The position numbers and the translations under genes are program-made. From assembly GCA_900317945.1 (NCBI GenBank), contig ONIT01000019.1, forward strand, positions 1 through 33,014: 33,014 nt of DNA. The letters are read 5' to 3'. The notes beneath the pieces are model-generated. The model was given only the letters and a program-made list of their open reading frames with translations. It was not told the DNA's origin and ran no database searches. This DNA is from an uncultured Pseudomonadota bacterium. GTDB taxonomy: Bacteria; Pseudomonadota; Gammaproteobacteria; Enterobacterales; Succinivibrionaceae. Of this stretch, positions 7,736 to 15,108 are shown piece after piece. Each line of letters opens with the position of its first letter. Position 1 is the first letter of the stretch.

Positions 7736-7751
7736 CATGACTTTGATCACA
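7736..7751 (+). promoter_or_regulatory. CRP-like site upstream of ABC/creatininase operon
   Basis: CATGA-CTTTGA-TCACA matches the TGTGA-N6-TCACA consensus at eight of ten half-site positions, with AA in front and GA before TCACA as in strong sites. Catabolite control of a nitrogen/carbon scavenging operon would be sensible, but this is pattern only. Confidence 0.35.
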
Positions 7752-7787
7752 CCTTATCGCAAAAGGCCTTCTGAATGGAAAATTGGC

Positions 7788-7803
7788 TGGCACGGTTTTT
7801 GAG
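7788..7803 (+). promoter_or_regulatory. Sigma54-like promoter element
   Basis: TGGCACG-GTTT-TTGAG matches the -24/-12 consensus (TGGCACG-N4-TTGCW) except that the -12 GC reads GA. It would start transcription near 7814, 28 bases before the proposed ABC start. The -12 mismatch lowers confidence. Confidence 0.35.
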
Positions 7804-7841
7804 TTATAGCTTTCCGTTATACATCAGATATCAGTCAGGCA

Positions 7842-8960
7842 TTGATCCTATCAGGAGCGCGTAAGGGCATCGGTCAGGAACTTTCGGTTGTAAATGTCTC
7901 AAAGTACTACGGAAGCTTTAAGGCACTGGAGAACATCAACCTCATGTGCAAGCCGGGCGAGTTTGTCTCGATCCTCGGCTCGTCCGGCTCAGGCAAGACC
8001 ACGCTGCTCAAGGTCATCGCCGGCTTCGAGCGCTGCTCGGACGGAAAGATCTTCATCAACGGCAATGACGTCGCGACCGGCCCCTGCTTCAAGCGCAACA
8101 TCGGCATGCTCTTCCAGCACTACGCACTGTTCCCGCACCTTACCGTTGCCGGGAACATCGCCTATCCGCTGAAGGTGCGCCGGCTGCCGCAGGAAGAGGT
8201 GGACAAGCGGGTCAAGGACATGATCGCCCTGGTGAAGCTCACCGGGCTTGAGGACCGCTTCCCCAGGCAGCTCTCGGGCGGACAGCAGCAGCGCGTGGCC
8301 CTTGCCCGCGCCATCGTGTACAACCCTCCGCTGCTCCTTCTCGATGAGCCGCTGGGAGCCCTCGACAAGAACCTCCGCCATGACATGCAGTTCGAGATCA
8401 AGCGCATCACCCACAGCCTCGGGATGACCACGATTTCAGTAACCCATGACCAGGAGGAGGCCTTCTCGATGTCAGACAAGATCTGCATCGTGAGCTCCGG
8501 CCGCATACAGCAGTTCGGCACGCCCTCCGAGATCTACGAGCGTCCGGCCAACCGCTTCGTCGCGGAGTTCATGGGAACGACCAACATCATCCCGATGAAG
8601 AAGGCGAAGTACGAGAAGAAGGCTGACGGCGTGTTTGCCGTAACCGGCACCACGCCTCTCTCCGAAAAGCCCATGCTCGTAACCGCGGGCGAGTCCTCGG
8701 TCCGCACCGGGGAGGACGCTCCGTTCTTTGCCCTGAGGCCGGAGGCCATCCACCTTGCAGCCGGCGGGAGTTATGACAACACCTTCAGCGCGGAGATCAA
8801 GGAGACCATCTACCTGGGGCAGAGCGTGAAGGCCAAGGCCGAGTCCGGCGGGCTCGAGCTCAACCTGAGCCTCAGCGTCAGCGAGTTCCGCGGGCTGAAG
8901 GCCGGTGAGCCGGTAGCCTTCGGCTTCAACGCGGCTGACACAGCACTGATTTACGACTAA
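7842..8960 (+). CDS. ABC transporter ATP-binding protein, PotA-like
   Basis: This 372-residue ATPase subunit of a polyamine-type (PotABCD/POPT) importer has Walker A GSSGSGKTT (46-54), Q-loop Q92, signature LSGGQQQR (144-151), Walker B LLLLDEP with D168 and E169, and switch His202 in SVTHDQEEA. A TOBE_2-type regulatory domain (about 240-372, with FALRPEAIHL and ETIYLGQSV) follows. It energises the two permeases encoded downstream. The start is uncertain: no ATG or GTG lies in frame before the conserved ELSVVNVSKYYGSF. The TTG at 7842 is the best in-frame choice, with only a weak SD (gtcagg). It is the first gene of the operon. Substrate cannot be told from this subunit; the neighbours suggest creatinine or another guanidino/polyamine-like compound. 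Confidence 0.88.
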   Translation: MILSGARKGIGQELSVVNVSKYYGSFKALENINLMCKPGEFVSILGSSGSGKTTLLKVIAGFERCSDGKIFINGNDVATGPCFKRNIGMLFQHYALFPHLTVAGNIAYPLKVRRLPQEEVDKRVKDMIALVKLTGLEDRFPRQLSGGQQQRVALARAIVYNPPLLLLDEPLGALDKNLRHDMQFEIKRITHSLGMTTISVTHDQEEAFSMSDKICIVSSGRIQQFGTPSEIYERPANRFVAEFMGTTNIIPMKKAKYEKKADGVFAVTGTTPLSEKPMLVTAGESSVRTGEDAPFFALRPEAIHLAAGGSYDNTFSAEIKETIYLGQSVKAKAESGGLELNLSLSVSEFRGLKAGEPVAFGFNAADTALIYD

Positions 8961-8999
8961 GGAATTCATACAGAGACCAAACCGTCAAAGGAGAGCGCC

Positions 9000-10074
9000 A
9001 TGAAAAGATTTGTATCGACCATGATAGTCGCGGCCCTGACTGCAGTGCTTGCAGCAGGATGCGGGGATGACAAGAAGGAAGAGGCAGCCGCAGGCGCGAA
9101 GCCCGCGGCGCCTGATGCCGGGCAGCTCGTGTTCGTTGACTGGGGCGGCACCAATACCGACGCCCGCATCAAGGGCAACATCGAGCCATTCGAGAAGGAG
9201 ACCGGCATCAAGGTCACCGTGGTAACCCCCTCTGACTACTCGAAGCTCATCGCGATGGTCGAGAACAAGACCACCGAATGGGACATCATGAACTGCGACG
9301 CCTACTGGGGCGTCTACGCCGGCAAGAAAGGCTACCTTGAGCCCGTCGACTACAGCGTCGTAACCGAGAAGCTGGACCCTGAGGTCAAGTTCCCGCACGT
9401 CGTCGGCGCCGAGGTGTATGACTCCGTCATCTCCTACAACACCGAGAAGTACACCGCGGAGACCGCCCCCAAGAACTGGGCCGAGTTCTTCGACACCAAG
9501 AAGTTCCCGGGGAAGCGCGCCATGTGGCAGTACCCTGTAACCGTCCTCGAGGCGGCGCTCCTTGCTGACGGCGTAACCGTCGACAAGCTCTACCCGCTTG
9601 ATCTTGACCGTGCCTTCAAGAAGCTCGACACCATCAAGGACTCCATTGTCTGGTGGAACAAGGGCGCGCAGCCCGCGCAGATGCTCTCCACCGGAGAGGC
9701 TGATCTCGCCCTCGGCTGGTCTGGCCGCATCCTGACCGCGAAGGACGAGGGCTCGCCGGTTGCGGTCAACTACAACCAGGCCATGAGGATCGCCGCCGGC
9801 TGGGTCATCCCGAAGGGAGCTCCCAACAAGGCGAACGCCATGAAGTTCCTCAACTTTGTAAGCTCCGCCAAGATGCAGGCCGCGTTCTCCACCAGGATCC
9901 CCTACGGCTCCACGAACCCGGACGCAGTCAAGCTCCTCACCCCCCGAGCAGCTTGAGAGGATCGGACAGAGCCCCGAGCAGATCAAGAACGAGTTCTACA
10001 TCAACAACGACTACTGGGCTGACAACCTCAACACCGTCGTAGAGCGCTTCAACTCCTGGGTCCAGGGCAACTGA
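9000..10074 (+). CDS. PotD/PotF-like periplasmic binding lipoprotein, frameshifted near 3' end
   Basis: This is the substrate-binding protein of the importer. A lipoprotein signal (MKRFVSTMIVAALTAVLAAGC) puts the lipidated cysteine at residue 21. The mature part is a type II binding protein: LVFVDWGGTN, PFEKETGIKVTVV, WDIMNCDAYWGV, NWAEFFDTKKFPGKRAMW, GWSGRI and PKGAPNKANAMKFLNF. The uninterrupted frame ends at 9956 with a non-homologous tail (LLTPRAA). Removing one C from the run at 9940-9945 restores LLTPEQLERIGQSPEQI and runs on to FNSWVQGN with a stop at 10072-10074, giving about 357 residues as expected for the family. I annotate the whole span as one gene. The extra C may be a sequencing error or a real, possibly phase-variable lesion. 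If real, the protein loses its C-terminal lobe helix and probably its function. Confidence 0.85.
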
Positions 10075-10134
10075 TCCTTCGGGCAATTTCCGGGGCGGCC
10101 CGGCCGCCCCATCTGTTTCATGAGGATGTGACTT

Positions 10135-10989
10135 ATGAGCACTGCAGCATTCAAAAGCGGAGCGTGGGACAAGGCCAAGTGGCTGCTCCTCATCGTGCCG
10201 CTGCTCTACGTCGTGCTGACCATGGGCATTCCGCTTCTTGACATCATCAGGAAGAGCTTCACCGGTCCGGACGGCTTCACCTTCCAGTTCTACGTCAAGG
10301 CCCTCTCCGAGAGGCTCTATCTCTCGGTGCTGTTCTCGACCATCAGGATCTCGCTCATCGTGACGGTTGTCGCCCTGCTGCTCTCATATCCCATGGCCTA
10401 CCTCAGCGTTGTGGCGAAGAGCTCCAAGGTGAGGACCCTCATCACCGCGGGAGTGCTGATCCCCTACTGGATCTCGATGCTGGTGAGGATTTTCGCCTGG
10501 CAGGTCATCCTGCAGAACAACGGCCTCGTCAACCAGGCGCTGATGTTCTTCGGCATCACCAAGGCCCCGGTGAAGCTCCTCTACACCGACCTCGCCGTAA
10601 CCATCTCCCTGGTGCAGATCCTCATCCCCTTCATGTTCCTGAGCCTCCAGAACAACATGAAGCAGATTGACCGCAACCTGCTCATGGCCTCGTCAATCAT
10701 GGGCGCGACAAAGTTCTACGGCTTCATCCATGTGTTCCTGCCGCTCTCGAAGCCCGGGATCCTCTCAGGCTCGATCATGGTCTTCGTCCTGTCGCTCGGC
10801 TTCTACATTGCCCCGGCCCTCCTCGGCGGCCCGGACAACATGATGCTCTCGAACCTCATCGAGACCAGCATGACGAACTTCAACTGGGGCCTCGCCTCGG
10901 CGCTGTCCGTCGAGCTTCTGGTTCTCGTGTACGCCATCATCGCGCTGACGTTCAGGCTGACCGGCAACATCTTTGTGAAGCAGTACTGA
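10135..10989 (+). CDS. ABC transporter permease, PotB-like
   Basis: This 284-residue inner-membrane permease has a first hydrophobic helix at LLLIVPLLYVVLTMGIPLLDII, and further helices at LIVTVVALLLSYPMAYL, LITAGVLIPYWISMLVRIFAW, VTISLVQILIPFMFL and SIMVFVLSLGFYIAPALL. The cytoplasmic EAA-type loop that docks on the ATPase is MASSIMGATKFYGFIHVFLPLSKPGI, shown here by its A..MGA....F..V.LP..KPG pattern. An SD-like gagg lies 11 bases before the ATG at 10135. It sits 60 bases after the corrected end of the binding protein and 13 bases before the second permease. Together they form the heteromeric channel. Confidence 0.9.
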   Translation: MSTAAFKSGAWDKAKWLLLIVPLLYVVLTMGIPLLDIIRKSFTGPDGFTFQFYVKALSERLYLSVLFSTIRISLIVTVVALLLSYPMAYLSVVAKSSKVRTLITAGVLIPYWISMLVRIFAWQVILQNNGLVNQALMFFGITKAPVKLLYTDLAVTISLVQILIPFMFLSLQNNMKQIDRNLLMASSIMGATKFYGFIHVFLPLSKPGILSGSIMVFVLSLGFYIAPALLGGPDNMMLSNLIETSMTNFNWGLASALSVELLVLVYAIIALTFRLTGNIFVKQY

Positions 10990-11002
10990 GGAGGAATGAG
11001 CC

Positions 11003-11764
11003 ATGCTGCATATATTCGTATTCCTGGTCCTCATCGCGATAATCGCTCCGGCGCTCGTCATCGTGCCGCAGTCGTTCACCTCGCTGAACTACTTCGTCTA
11101 CCCGATAAAGGAATTCTCCCTCAAGTGGTACCAGAAGTTCTTCGAGAACCCCGAGTGGATCACCTCGCTTGAGCGCTCGCTCCTCATCGCCGTCTGCGTC
11201 GCTATTTTCGCGACCTTCATCGGCACGCTTGCCGCGCTCGCGGTCAACAAGCTCAACTTCAAGGGAAAGAGCGTGTTCCTCAACATCATGCTCACCCCGA
11301 TGATCGTGCCGGTCGTCATCACCGGCGTGGCCCTCTACGCGTCCTTCGCCAAGATCGGCCTCAACAACTCCATTCCGGGACTGGTGCTCGCCCACAGCCT
11401 GCTCGCGATCCCGATGGTGTTCCTCACCATGTCCACGGCGTTCGCCCGCTTTGACCAGAACCTGGAGCTTGCCGCCATGTCGATGGGATCGACCCCGATA
11501 GGCGCGTTCTTCAAGGTAACCGTCCCGGGCGTCAGGGCCTCGCTTGTCACCTCAGCGCTGCTCTCCTTCGTCACCTCCCTTGACGAGGTGGTCGTAACCA
11601 TCTTCGTCTCCGGCGCCAACACCAAGACGCTGCCGATGGTCATGTGGGAGAACCTGCGCACCACCATCAACCCGACTCTGGCGGTGGCCGCGACGTTCCT
11701 CCTCGTCCTCACGCTGGGCATGTATGTCATCAAGGAAATTGTAGAGTCGAGAACCAAGGGCTGA
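11003..11764 (+). CDS. ABC transporter permease, PotC-like
   Basis: The second channel subunit has 253 residues. It opens with a long hydrophobic helix (MLHIFVFLVLIAIIAPALVI) and then VPQSFTSLNYFVYP, a common PotC-type start. Further helices lie at LLIAVCVAIFATFIGTLAAL, VFLNIMLTPMIVPVVITGVA and SLLAIPMVFLTMSTAF. The ATPase-docking EAA loop is LAAMSMGSTPIGAFFKVTVP. The late helix around ALLSFVTSLDEVVVTIFVSG is typical of PotC/PotI permeases. An excellent SD (aggagg) precedes the ATG after nine bases. It is followed after 31 bases by the amidohydrolase, which supports co-transcription and a shared substrate. Confidence 0.9.
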   Translation: MLHIFVFLVLIAIIAPALVIVPQSFTSLNYFVYPIKEFSLKWYQKFFENPEWITSLERSLLIAVCVAIFATFIGTLAALAVNKLNFKGKSVFLNIMLTPMIVPVVITGVALYASFAKIGLNNSIPGLVLAHSLLAIPMVFLTMSTAFARFDQNLELAAMSMGSTPIGAFFKVTVPGVRASLVTSALLSFVTSLDEVVVTIFVSGANTKTLPMVMWENLRTTINPTLAVAATFLLVLTLGMYVIKEIVESRTKG

Positions 11765-11795
11765 TTGCCCTGCTGCAGAGGTTAAAGGGATAAAA

Positions 11796-13055
11796 ATGTC
11801 TGTCACGCTTTATGAGAACGCACGCCTCAACGGCGCTGCTGAGCTTACCGCAATCGCCGTCTCCGACGGCCGCTTCCTGAAGTTCGGGAAGGCTCAGGAT
11901 CTTGAGCACGAGTTTCCGGACGCAAAGAGGGAGGATCTGGGGGGCAATGTCGTCTGCCCTCCGTTCGCCGACGCGCATATCCACCTGGACTATGTCTACA
12001 CCGCGAGCCTCCCCACCCATGAGACCTCCTCGGGCACGCTCTTCGAGGCCATCGACAACTGGTCTGACTCCAAGGCGAAGCTGAGCGCCGACGCCATCCG
12101 GAGCCGCGCGCTGAAGGCCGTGAAGATGCAGATCTCCCACGGCGTGCAGTATGTCCGCACCCATGTCGACGTTACCGATCCGAAGTTCACCGCGCTCAAG
12201 GTGATGCTTGAGCTTAAGGAGCAGCTTAAGCCCTACATGCAGATCCAGATCGTGGCCTTCCCCCAGGAGGGATACTACGCCTACAAGGGCGGCGACGAGC
12301 TCGTTGAGGAGGCCCTTAAGATGGGCGCCGACGTCGTGGGCGGCATCCCCCATTTCGAGTTCACCCGCGAGGACGGCGTGCGCTCGGTTAAAAAGGGCTT
12401 CGAGCTTGCCGAGAAGTACGATAAGCTCCTCGACTTCCACTGCGACGAGACCGATGACGACCAGTCCCGCTTCGTCGAGTCAATCTGCGCGATGACCTAC
12501 TACGACGGCCTGCAGGGCCGCACCGCGGCGTCGCACACCTGCGCGATGGGCTCCTACAACAACGCCTACGCCTTCAAGATGATGTCGAAGTTCAAAAAGG
12601 CGCAGCTCAACTTCATTGTCTGCCCCACCGAGAACTGCTACCTGCAGGGGCGCTATGACTCCTATCCGCGCCGCCGCGGCATAAGCCGGGTTGACGAGCT
12701 TGACCAGAACGGGCTCAACGTCTCGTTCGCGCAGGACTCCATCTCGGATCCCTGGTACCCCCTCGGAAACGGCAACCTGATGCACCAGCTGGACTTCGGG
12801 CTCCACCTCTCGCACATGATGAGCGTAGAGCAGATCTCGAACTCGCTGCGCTTTGTTACGACCAACGGCGCGAAGACCATGTGCGTCGGCGACTACGGCT
12901 TCAAGGAAGGCAACAGCGCGAACTTCGTGGTACTTGACGCCGACAACGTGTTCGACGCCGTGCGCAACACCGCCTCCACCATCCTCAGCGTGAGGAACGG
13001 CGAGGTGATCATGAGGAAGCAGCCTGAGAAGGTCCTTACGGAGTATGGTTTTTAA
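11796..13055 (+). CDS. CodA-family amidohydrolase (cytosine/creatinine deaminase-like)
   Basis: This 419-residue amidohydrolase is very close to E. coli cytosine deaminase along its length: SGTLFEAIDNW, GVQYVRTHVDV, QIVAFPQEG, DVVGGIPHFEFTRE, ASHTCAM, LQGRYDSYPRRRGISRV and DPWYPLG. Metal ligands and catalytic residues are H61 and H63 (HIHLD), Q157, H215 with E218 (HCDE), H247 and D314. CodA has a second Asp directly after that last ligand which contacts cytosine; here it is Ser315. Bacterial creatinine deaminases belong to the same family. With a creatininase as the next gene, creatinine iminohydrolase activity (creatinine to N-methylhydantoin plus ammonia) is my favoured reading, and cytosine or isocytosine the alternative. 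It has no signal peptide and is cytoplasmic. SD aaaggga lies before the ATG. It is 12 bases upstream of the creatininase gene. Confidence 0.85.
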   Translation: MSVTLYENARLNGAAELTAIAVSDGRFLKFGKAQDLEHEFPDAKREDLGGNVVCPPFADAHIHLDYVYTASLPTHETSSGTLFEAIDNWSDSKAKLSADAIRSRALKAVKMQISHGVQYVRTHVDVTDPKFTALKVMLELKEQLKPYMQIQIVAFPQEGYYAYKGGDELVEEALKMGADVVGGIPHFEFTREDGVRSVKKGFELAEKYDKLLDFHCDETDDDQSRFVESICAMTYYDGLQGRTAASHTCAMGSYNNAYAFKMMSKFKKAQLNFIVCPTENCYLQGRYDSYPRRRGISRVDELDQNGLNVSFAQDSISDPWYPLGNGNLMHQLDFGLHLSHMMSVEQISNSLRFVTTNGAKTMCVGDYGFKEGNSANFVVLDADNVFDAVRNTASTILSVRNGEVIMRKQPEKVLTEYGF

Positions 13056-13066
13056 GGAGAGTTGAA

Positions 13067-13810
13067 ATGCCAGTCATGCATGAGATCAGAAGGCCCCAGT
13101 TTGAGCAGAGCCTCGACAAGGTTGTGATTATCCCGGTCGGCTCGACCGAGCAGCACGGGCCGCACCTTCCACTGGGTGTTGACACCTATATTGCAGAGGG
13201 CATCTCCGAAATCCTCGCGGAGAAGACCGGCGCCATCGTCGCGCCCGCCTTCAGCTACGGCTGCAAGTCAAAGCCCCTCTCAGGAGGCGGCCCGCTCTTT
13301 AAAGGCACCATCGACCTCAACGGCACTACCATGATCTCCCTCATGTACGACGTGCTCTGCGAGTTCGCCCGCGACGGGATCAAGAAGGTCTTCGTCAACA
13401 ACGCCCATTTTGAGAACCAGGCCTTCCTGGACGAGGCCATGGACCTCGCGACCCGCGAGTTCCCGGAGCTTAAGTGCGTGCAGTCCAACTGGTGGGACGT
13501 CCTTGACCAGAAGACGACCGACGAGATCTTCTCCGACGTGCCGTTCCCGGGCTGGGCGCTCGAGCACGCGGCCATCACCGAGACCTCTCTCATGATGTAC
13601 CTGAGGCCCGAGCTCGTGAAGAACGATCTCATCCCGGAGGATGTCACCGCGAAGGCCCTCCCTTACTCGGTGTACCCGCCGCGCCGCGGCATGGTTCCGG
13701 AGTGCGGGGCGCTCGCGTCCCCGAAGGGTTCGACCCCGGAGAAGGGGAAGCTGATTGTCGACAAGGCAATCGAGGGCTTCCTTAAGATTTTTGAAGCGGA
13801 ATTTGCCTGA
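13067..13810 (+). CDS. Creatininase (creatinine amidohydrolase family)
   Basis: This 247-residue enzyme matches Pseudomonas creatininase, not just the broad family. Metal and catalytic residues are in register: E28, H30 (STEQHGPHLPLGVD), D39, H114 and E116 (NNAHFEN), W143, W163, H167 and E172 (GWALEHAAITETSLM). The offset to my recollection of the Pseudomonas numbering (E34, H36, D45, H120, E122, then W154, W174, H178, E183) is a constant 6 and then 11. The late SVYPPRRGMVPECG...ASPKGSTPEKGK also follows that enzyme. It reversibly converts creatinine and water to creatine, using Zn/Mn. SD aaggaga lies before the ATG. It is in an operon with the CodA-like deaminase and the importer. No creatinase, sarcosine oxidase or N-methylhydantoinase is in the window, so the pathway beyond creatine or N-methylhydantoin is not visible. 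Confidence 0.85.
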   Translation: MPVMHEIRRPQFEQSLDKVVIIPVGSTEQHGPHLPLGVDTYIAEGISEILAEKTGAIVAPAFSYGCKSKPLSGGGPLFKGTIDLNGTTMISLMYDVLCEFARDGIKKVFVNNAHFENQAFLDEAMDLATREFPELKCVQSNWWDVLDQKTTDEIFSDVPFPGWALEHAAITETSLMMYLRPELVKNDLIPEDVTAKALPYSVYPPRRGMVPECGALASPKGSTPEKGKLIVDKAIEGFLKIFEAEFA

Positions 13811-13825
13811 GCGCAAGGAGCAGCT

Positions 13826-14434
13826 ATGAGCAATTACGTTATCACTGTCTCGAGACAGTTCGGCTCCCTCGGGCGGCCTATTGCCCAGAAAATTGCCCAC
13901 CGGCTCAACATCGGCTATTACGACCGTGAGCTCATCGAGAAGGCCGCCTCCATCATGAACGAGGACATGCGCGAGGTGTCGCCCCTGGATGAGAACATCC
14001 ACCTGCCCTTCGCCAACGCGCTCTTCCCCCTCGGGATCGGCACCGGATCGCATCACCGGAGGCTCTTCAAGGTTCAGGAGAGCCTCATCCAGGAGTGCGT
14101 GCTGAAGGAGGACTGCGTCATTGTCGGGCGCTGCGCGGACTACATCCTCCGTGACTATCCGCGCCGCTTCAACGTGATGATCTTCGCGCCGTTCGATGTA
14201 AGGGTGAAGAACTCCGTGAACTCGCTCAGGATCCCCGAGTACGAGGTCGATGACTACGTGAAGGAAATCGACCGCGCGCGCGACTATTACCACAAGTTTT
14301 TCACGGATGAGCCGCTCACCACGGTGAAGTACCGCGACCTGCTCGTTGACTCCTCCGCCATGACGCAGGACGAGGCGGTTGACCTCATCATCCGCGCGGC
14401 GTCGGCGAAGCTGAAGTTCCCGCTGCTGTTCTGA
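13826..14434 (+). CDS. Cytidylate kinase-like family protein
   Basis: This 202-residue protein has the cytidylate kinase-like (Cytidylate_kin2) opening ITVSRQFGSLGRPIAQKIA, where the phosphate loop is usually REYGSGG. It then has IGYYDRELIEKAA, VIVGRCADYILRD, FNVMIFAP and RARDYYHKFFT, all in the order seen in that family. It probably phosphorylates a nucleotide or small molecule, but family members are poorly characterised and often travel with transporters. The phosphate loop has Leu in place of a conserved glycine (GSLG), so activity is not certain. It follows the creatininase after 15 bases with SD aaggag, and I read it as the last gene of the operon. Its role in creatinine use is unknown; it could be a regulator or salvage enzyme. 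Confidence 0.82.
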   Translation: MSNYVITVSRQFGSLGRPIAQKIAHRLNIGYYDRELIEKAASIMNEDMREVSPLDENIHLPFANALFPLGIGTGSHHRRLFKVQESLIQECVLKEDCVIVGRCADYILRDYPRRFNVMIFAPFDVRVKNSVNSLRIPEYEVDDYVKEIDRARDYYHKFFTDEPLTTVKYRDLLVDSSAMTQDEAVDLIIRAASAKLKFPLLF

Positions 14435-14453
14435 GCAGCAGAATCTGCATCAG

Positions 14454-14487
14454 GGCCCGGCTGTCTCTTGGGGATGGCCGGGCCTTT
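14454..14487 (+). terminator. GC-rich hairpin at operon end
   Basis: GGCCCGGC (14454-14461) and GCCGGGCC (14477-14484) form a perfect 8-bp stem followed by only TTT. It is a plausible end of the importer/creatininase transcript, but the short T tract makes it weak. Confidence 0.45.
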
Positions 14488-14498
14488 CCGTATCTGCC

Positions 14499-14639
14499 GT
14501 GTCCTTACCTGATCTGCCGGGCTGCCTATCCGTTGGCGGAACCATTGATGAGGCAGCGGCAAATGCCGGGGACACAAAGCGTGAGTGGATCGCGGCAGCT
14601 ATTGAGAACGGATATCCCATCAGTGAGCCGGGCCGCTGA
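14499..14639 (+). pseudogene. Remnant of a HicB-family antitoxin
   Basis: Read from the GTG at 14499, the 46-codon frame contains SLPDLPGCLSVGGTIDEA, then REWIAAAIENGYPISEP, and a stop at 14637. This is the HicB-type core PDLPGC...GxTxxEAxxN and the tail WIxxAxExGxPIPxP. The N-terminal strand of HicB is missing and no ATG or SD precedes it; the hairpin ending the creatininase operon lies directly upstream. No HicA toxin is recognisable nearby. I see it as a 5'-truncated relic of a type II toxin-antitoxin unit. It marks the edge of the accessory island. Confidence 0.6.
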
Positions 14640-14662
14640 GAATTAATTGGCAGGCTCCGAAC

Positions 14663-14783
14663 CCAAGATTTTGGACACCTCAATTCCAAGATTTTTGGGA
14701 TCAATCCCAAGGTGAAATCCAAGATTTTTGATGTCAATCCCAAGGTGAAACCAAAGATTTTTGGGATCAATCCCAAGATTGTC
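14663..14783 (+). repeat. 33-bp tandem array (about four units) with embedded palindromes
   Basis: Units begin CCAAGATTTT at about 14663, 14686, 14719 and 14751, the last three spaced 33 and 32 bases. A typical unit reads CCAAGATTTTTGGGATC then AATCCCAAGGTGAAAT. Inside the units TTGGGAT-CA-ATCCCAA is a 7-bp palindrome, present twice and degenerate once. It sits just upstream of the first GTPase promoter candidate. Confidence 0.75.
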
Positions 14784-14831
14784 CATGACATGGGGTACAC
14801 CTCACTCATCAAACCCAAGTTTTAGTGCGTC

Positions 14832-14859
14832 ATGACATAAAAAAGTGACTCAATATACT
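14832..14859 (+). promoter_or_regulatory. Candidate sigma70 promoter for the GTPase island
   Basis: ATGACA (14832-14837) and TATACT (14854-14859) are spaced 16 bases apart, and each matches the consensus at five of six positions. It would give a leader of about 240 bases before the first GTPase. Confidence 0.45.
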
Positions 14860-15108
14860 TTTTTCAGATCCCAGACGCCAGCCCTGATTGACAGCCATTC
14901 TGCATGCTCATAAGATGAAAGGCATAAACTTACCTATGAACCTTGGAAAGGCAGCAGCGGCTGCAGTGCGCCGGTGGCCGATGGAGAGCGCTTGTTTCTG
15001 ATGATGCTCATGGCGGAAACAGCAGATTTTGCTGCATTTTCTGCGCTCAGTGAGCGGTTTCAGGATTAAGCCTCCATTGAAAAGAAATTGAAGTGGGGAT
15101 GCAGGCCT

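Larger units (their letters stand above)
7471..7841. other. Regulatory region between divergent ATPase and ABC operon
   Basis: No gene is supported in this 371-base divergent region; an open frame on the minus strand (7467-7793) has no recognisable domain. It holds an inverted repeat GGGGCA...TGCCCC near 7614-7638, a CRP-like site and a sigma54-like element, both listed separately. Confidence 0.5.
14640..15108. other. Gene-free left flank of the GTPase island
   Basis: This 469-base stretch has no supported gene. It contains the 33-bp tandem array, a good promoter candidate at 14832-14859, and otherwise unremarkable AT-richer DNA up to the first GTPase. An open frame on the minus strand (14450-14818) is only the repeat array translated. 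Confidence 0.5.

Noticed and set aside
7467-7793. 108-codon minus-strand open frame upstream of the AAA-ATPase-like gene
   Set aside because: No domain, no SD, and it overlaps the divergent control region with the CRP-like and sigma54-like sites.
9000-9956. Binding protein taken as a complete 318-residue protein
   Set aside because: The last residues (RAA) are out of family, and the expected C-terminus is present in the adjacent frame after the six-C run.
14663-14783. Possible CRISPR array
   Set aside because: Units are directly adjacent with no unique spacers between them; it is a simple tandem repeat.
14450-14818. 122-codon minus-strand open frame with 11-residue repeats (LGLIPKI)
   Set aside because: The repeats come from the 33-bp DNA array and the rest is antisense to the HicB relic; no protein family features.
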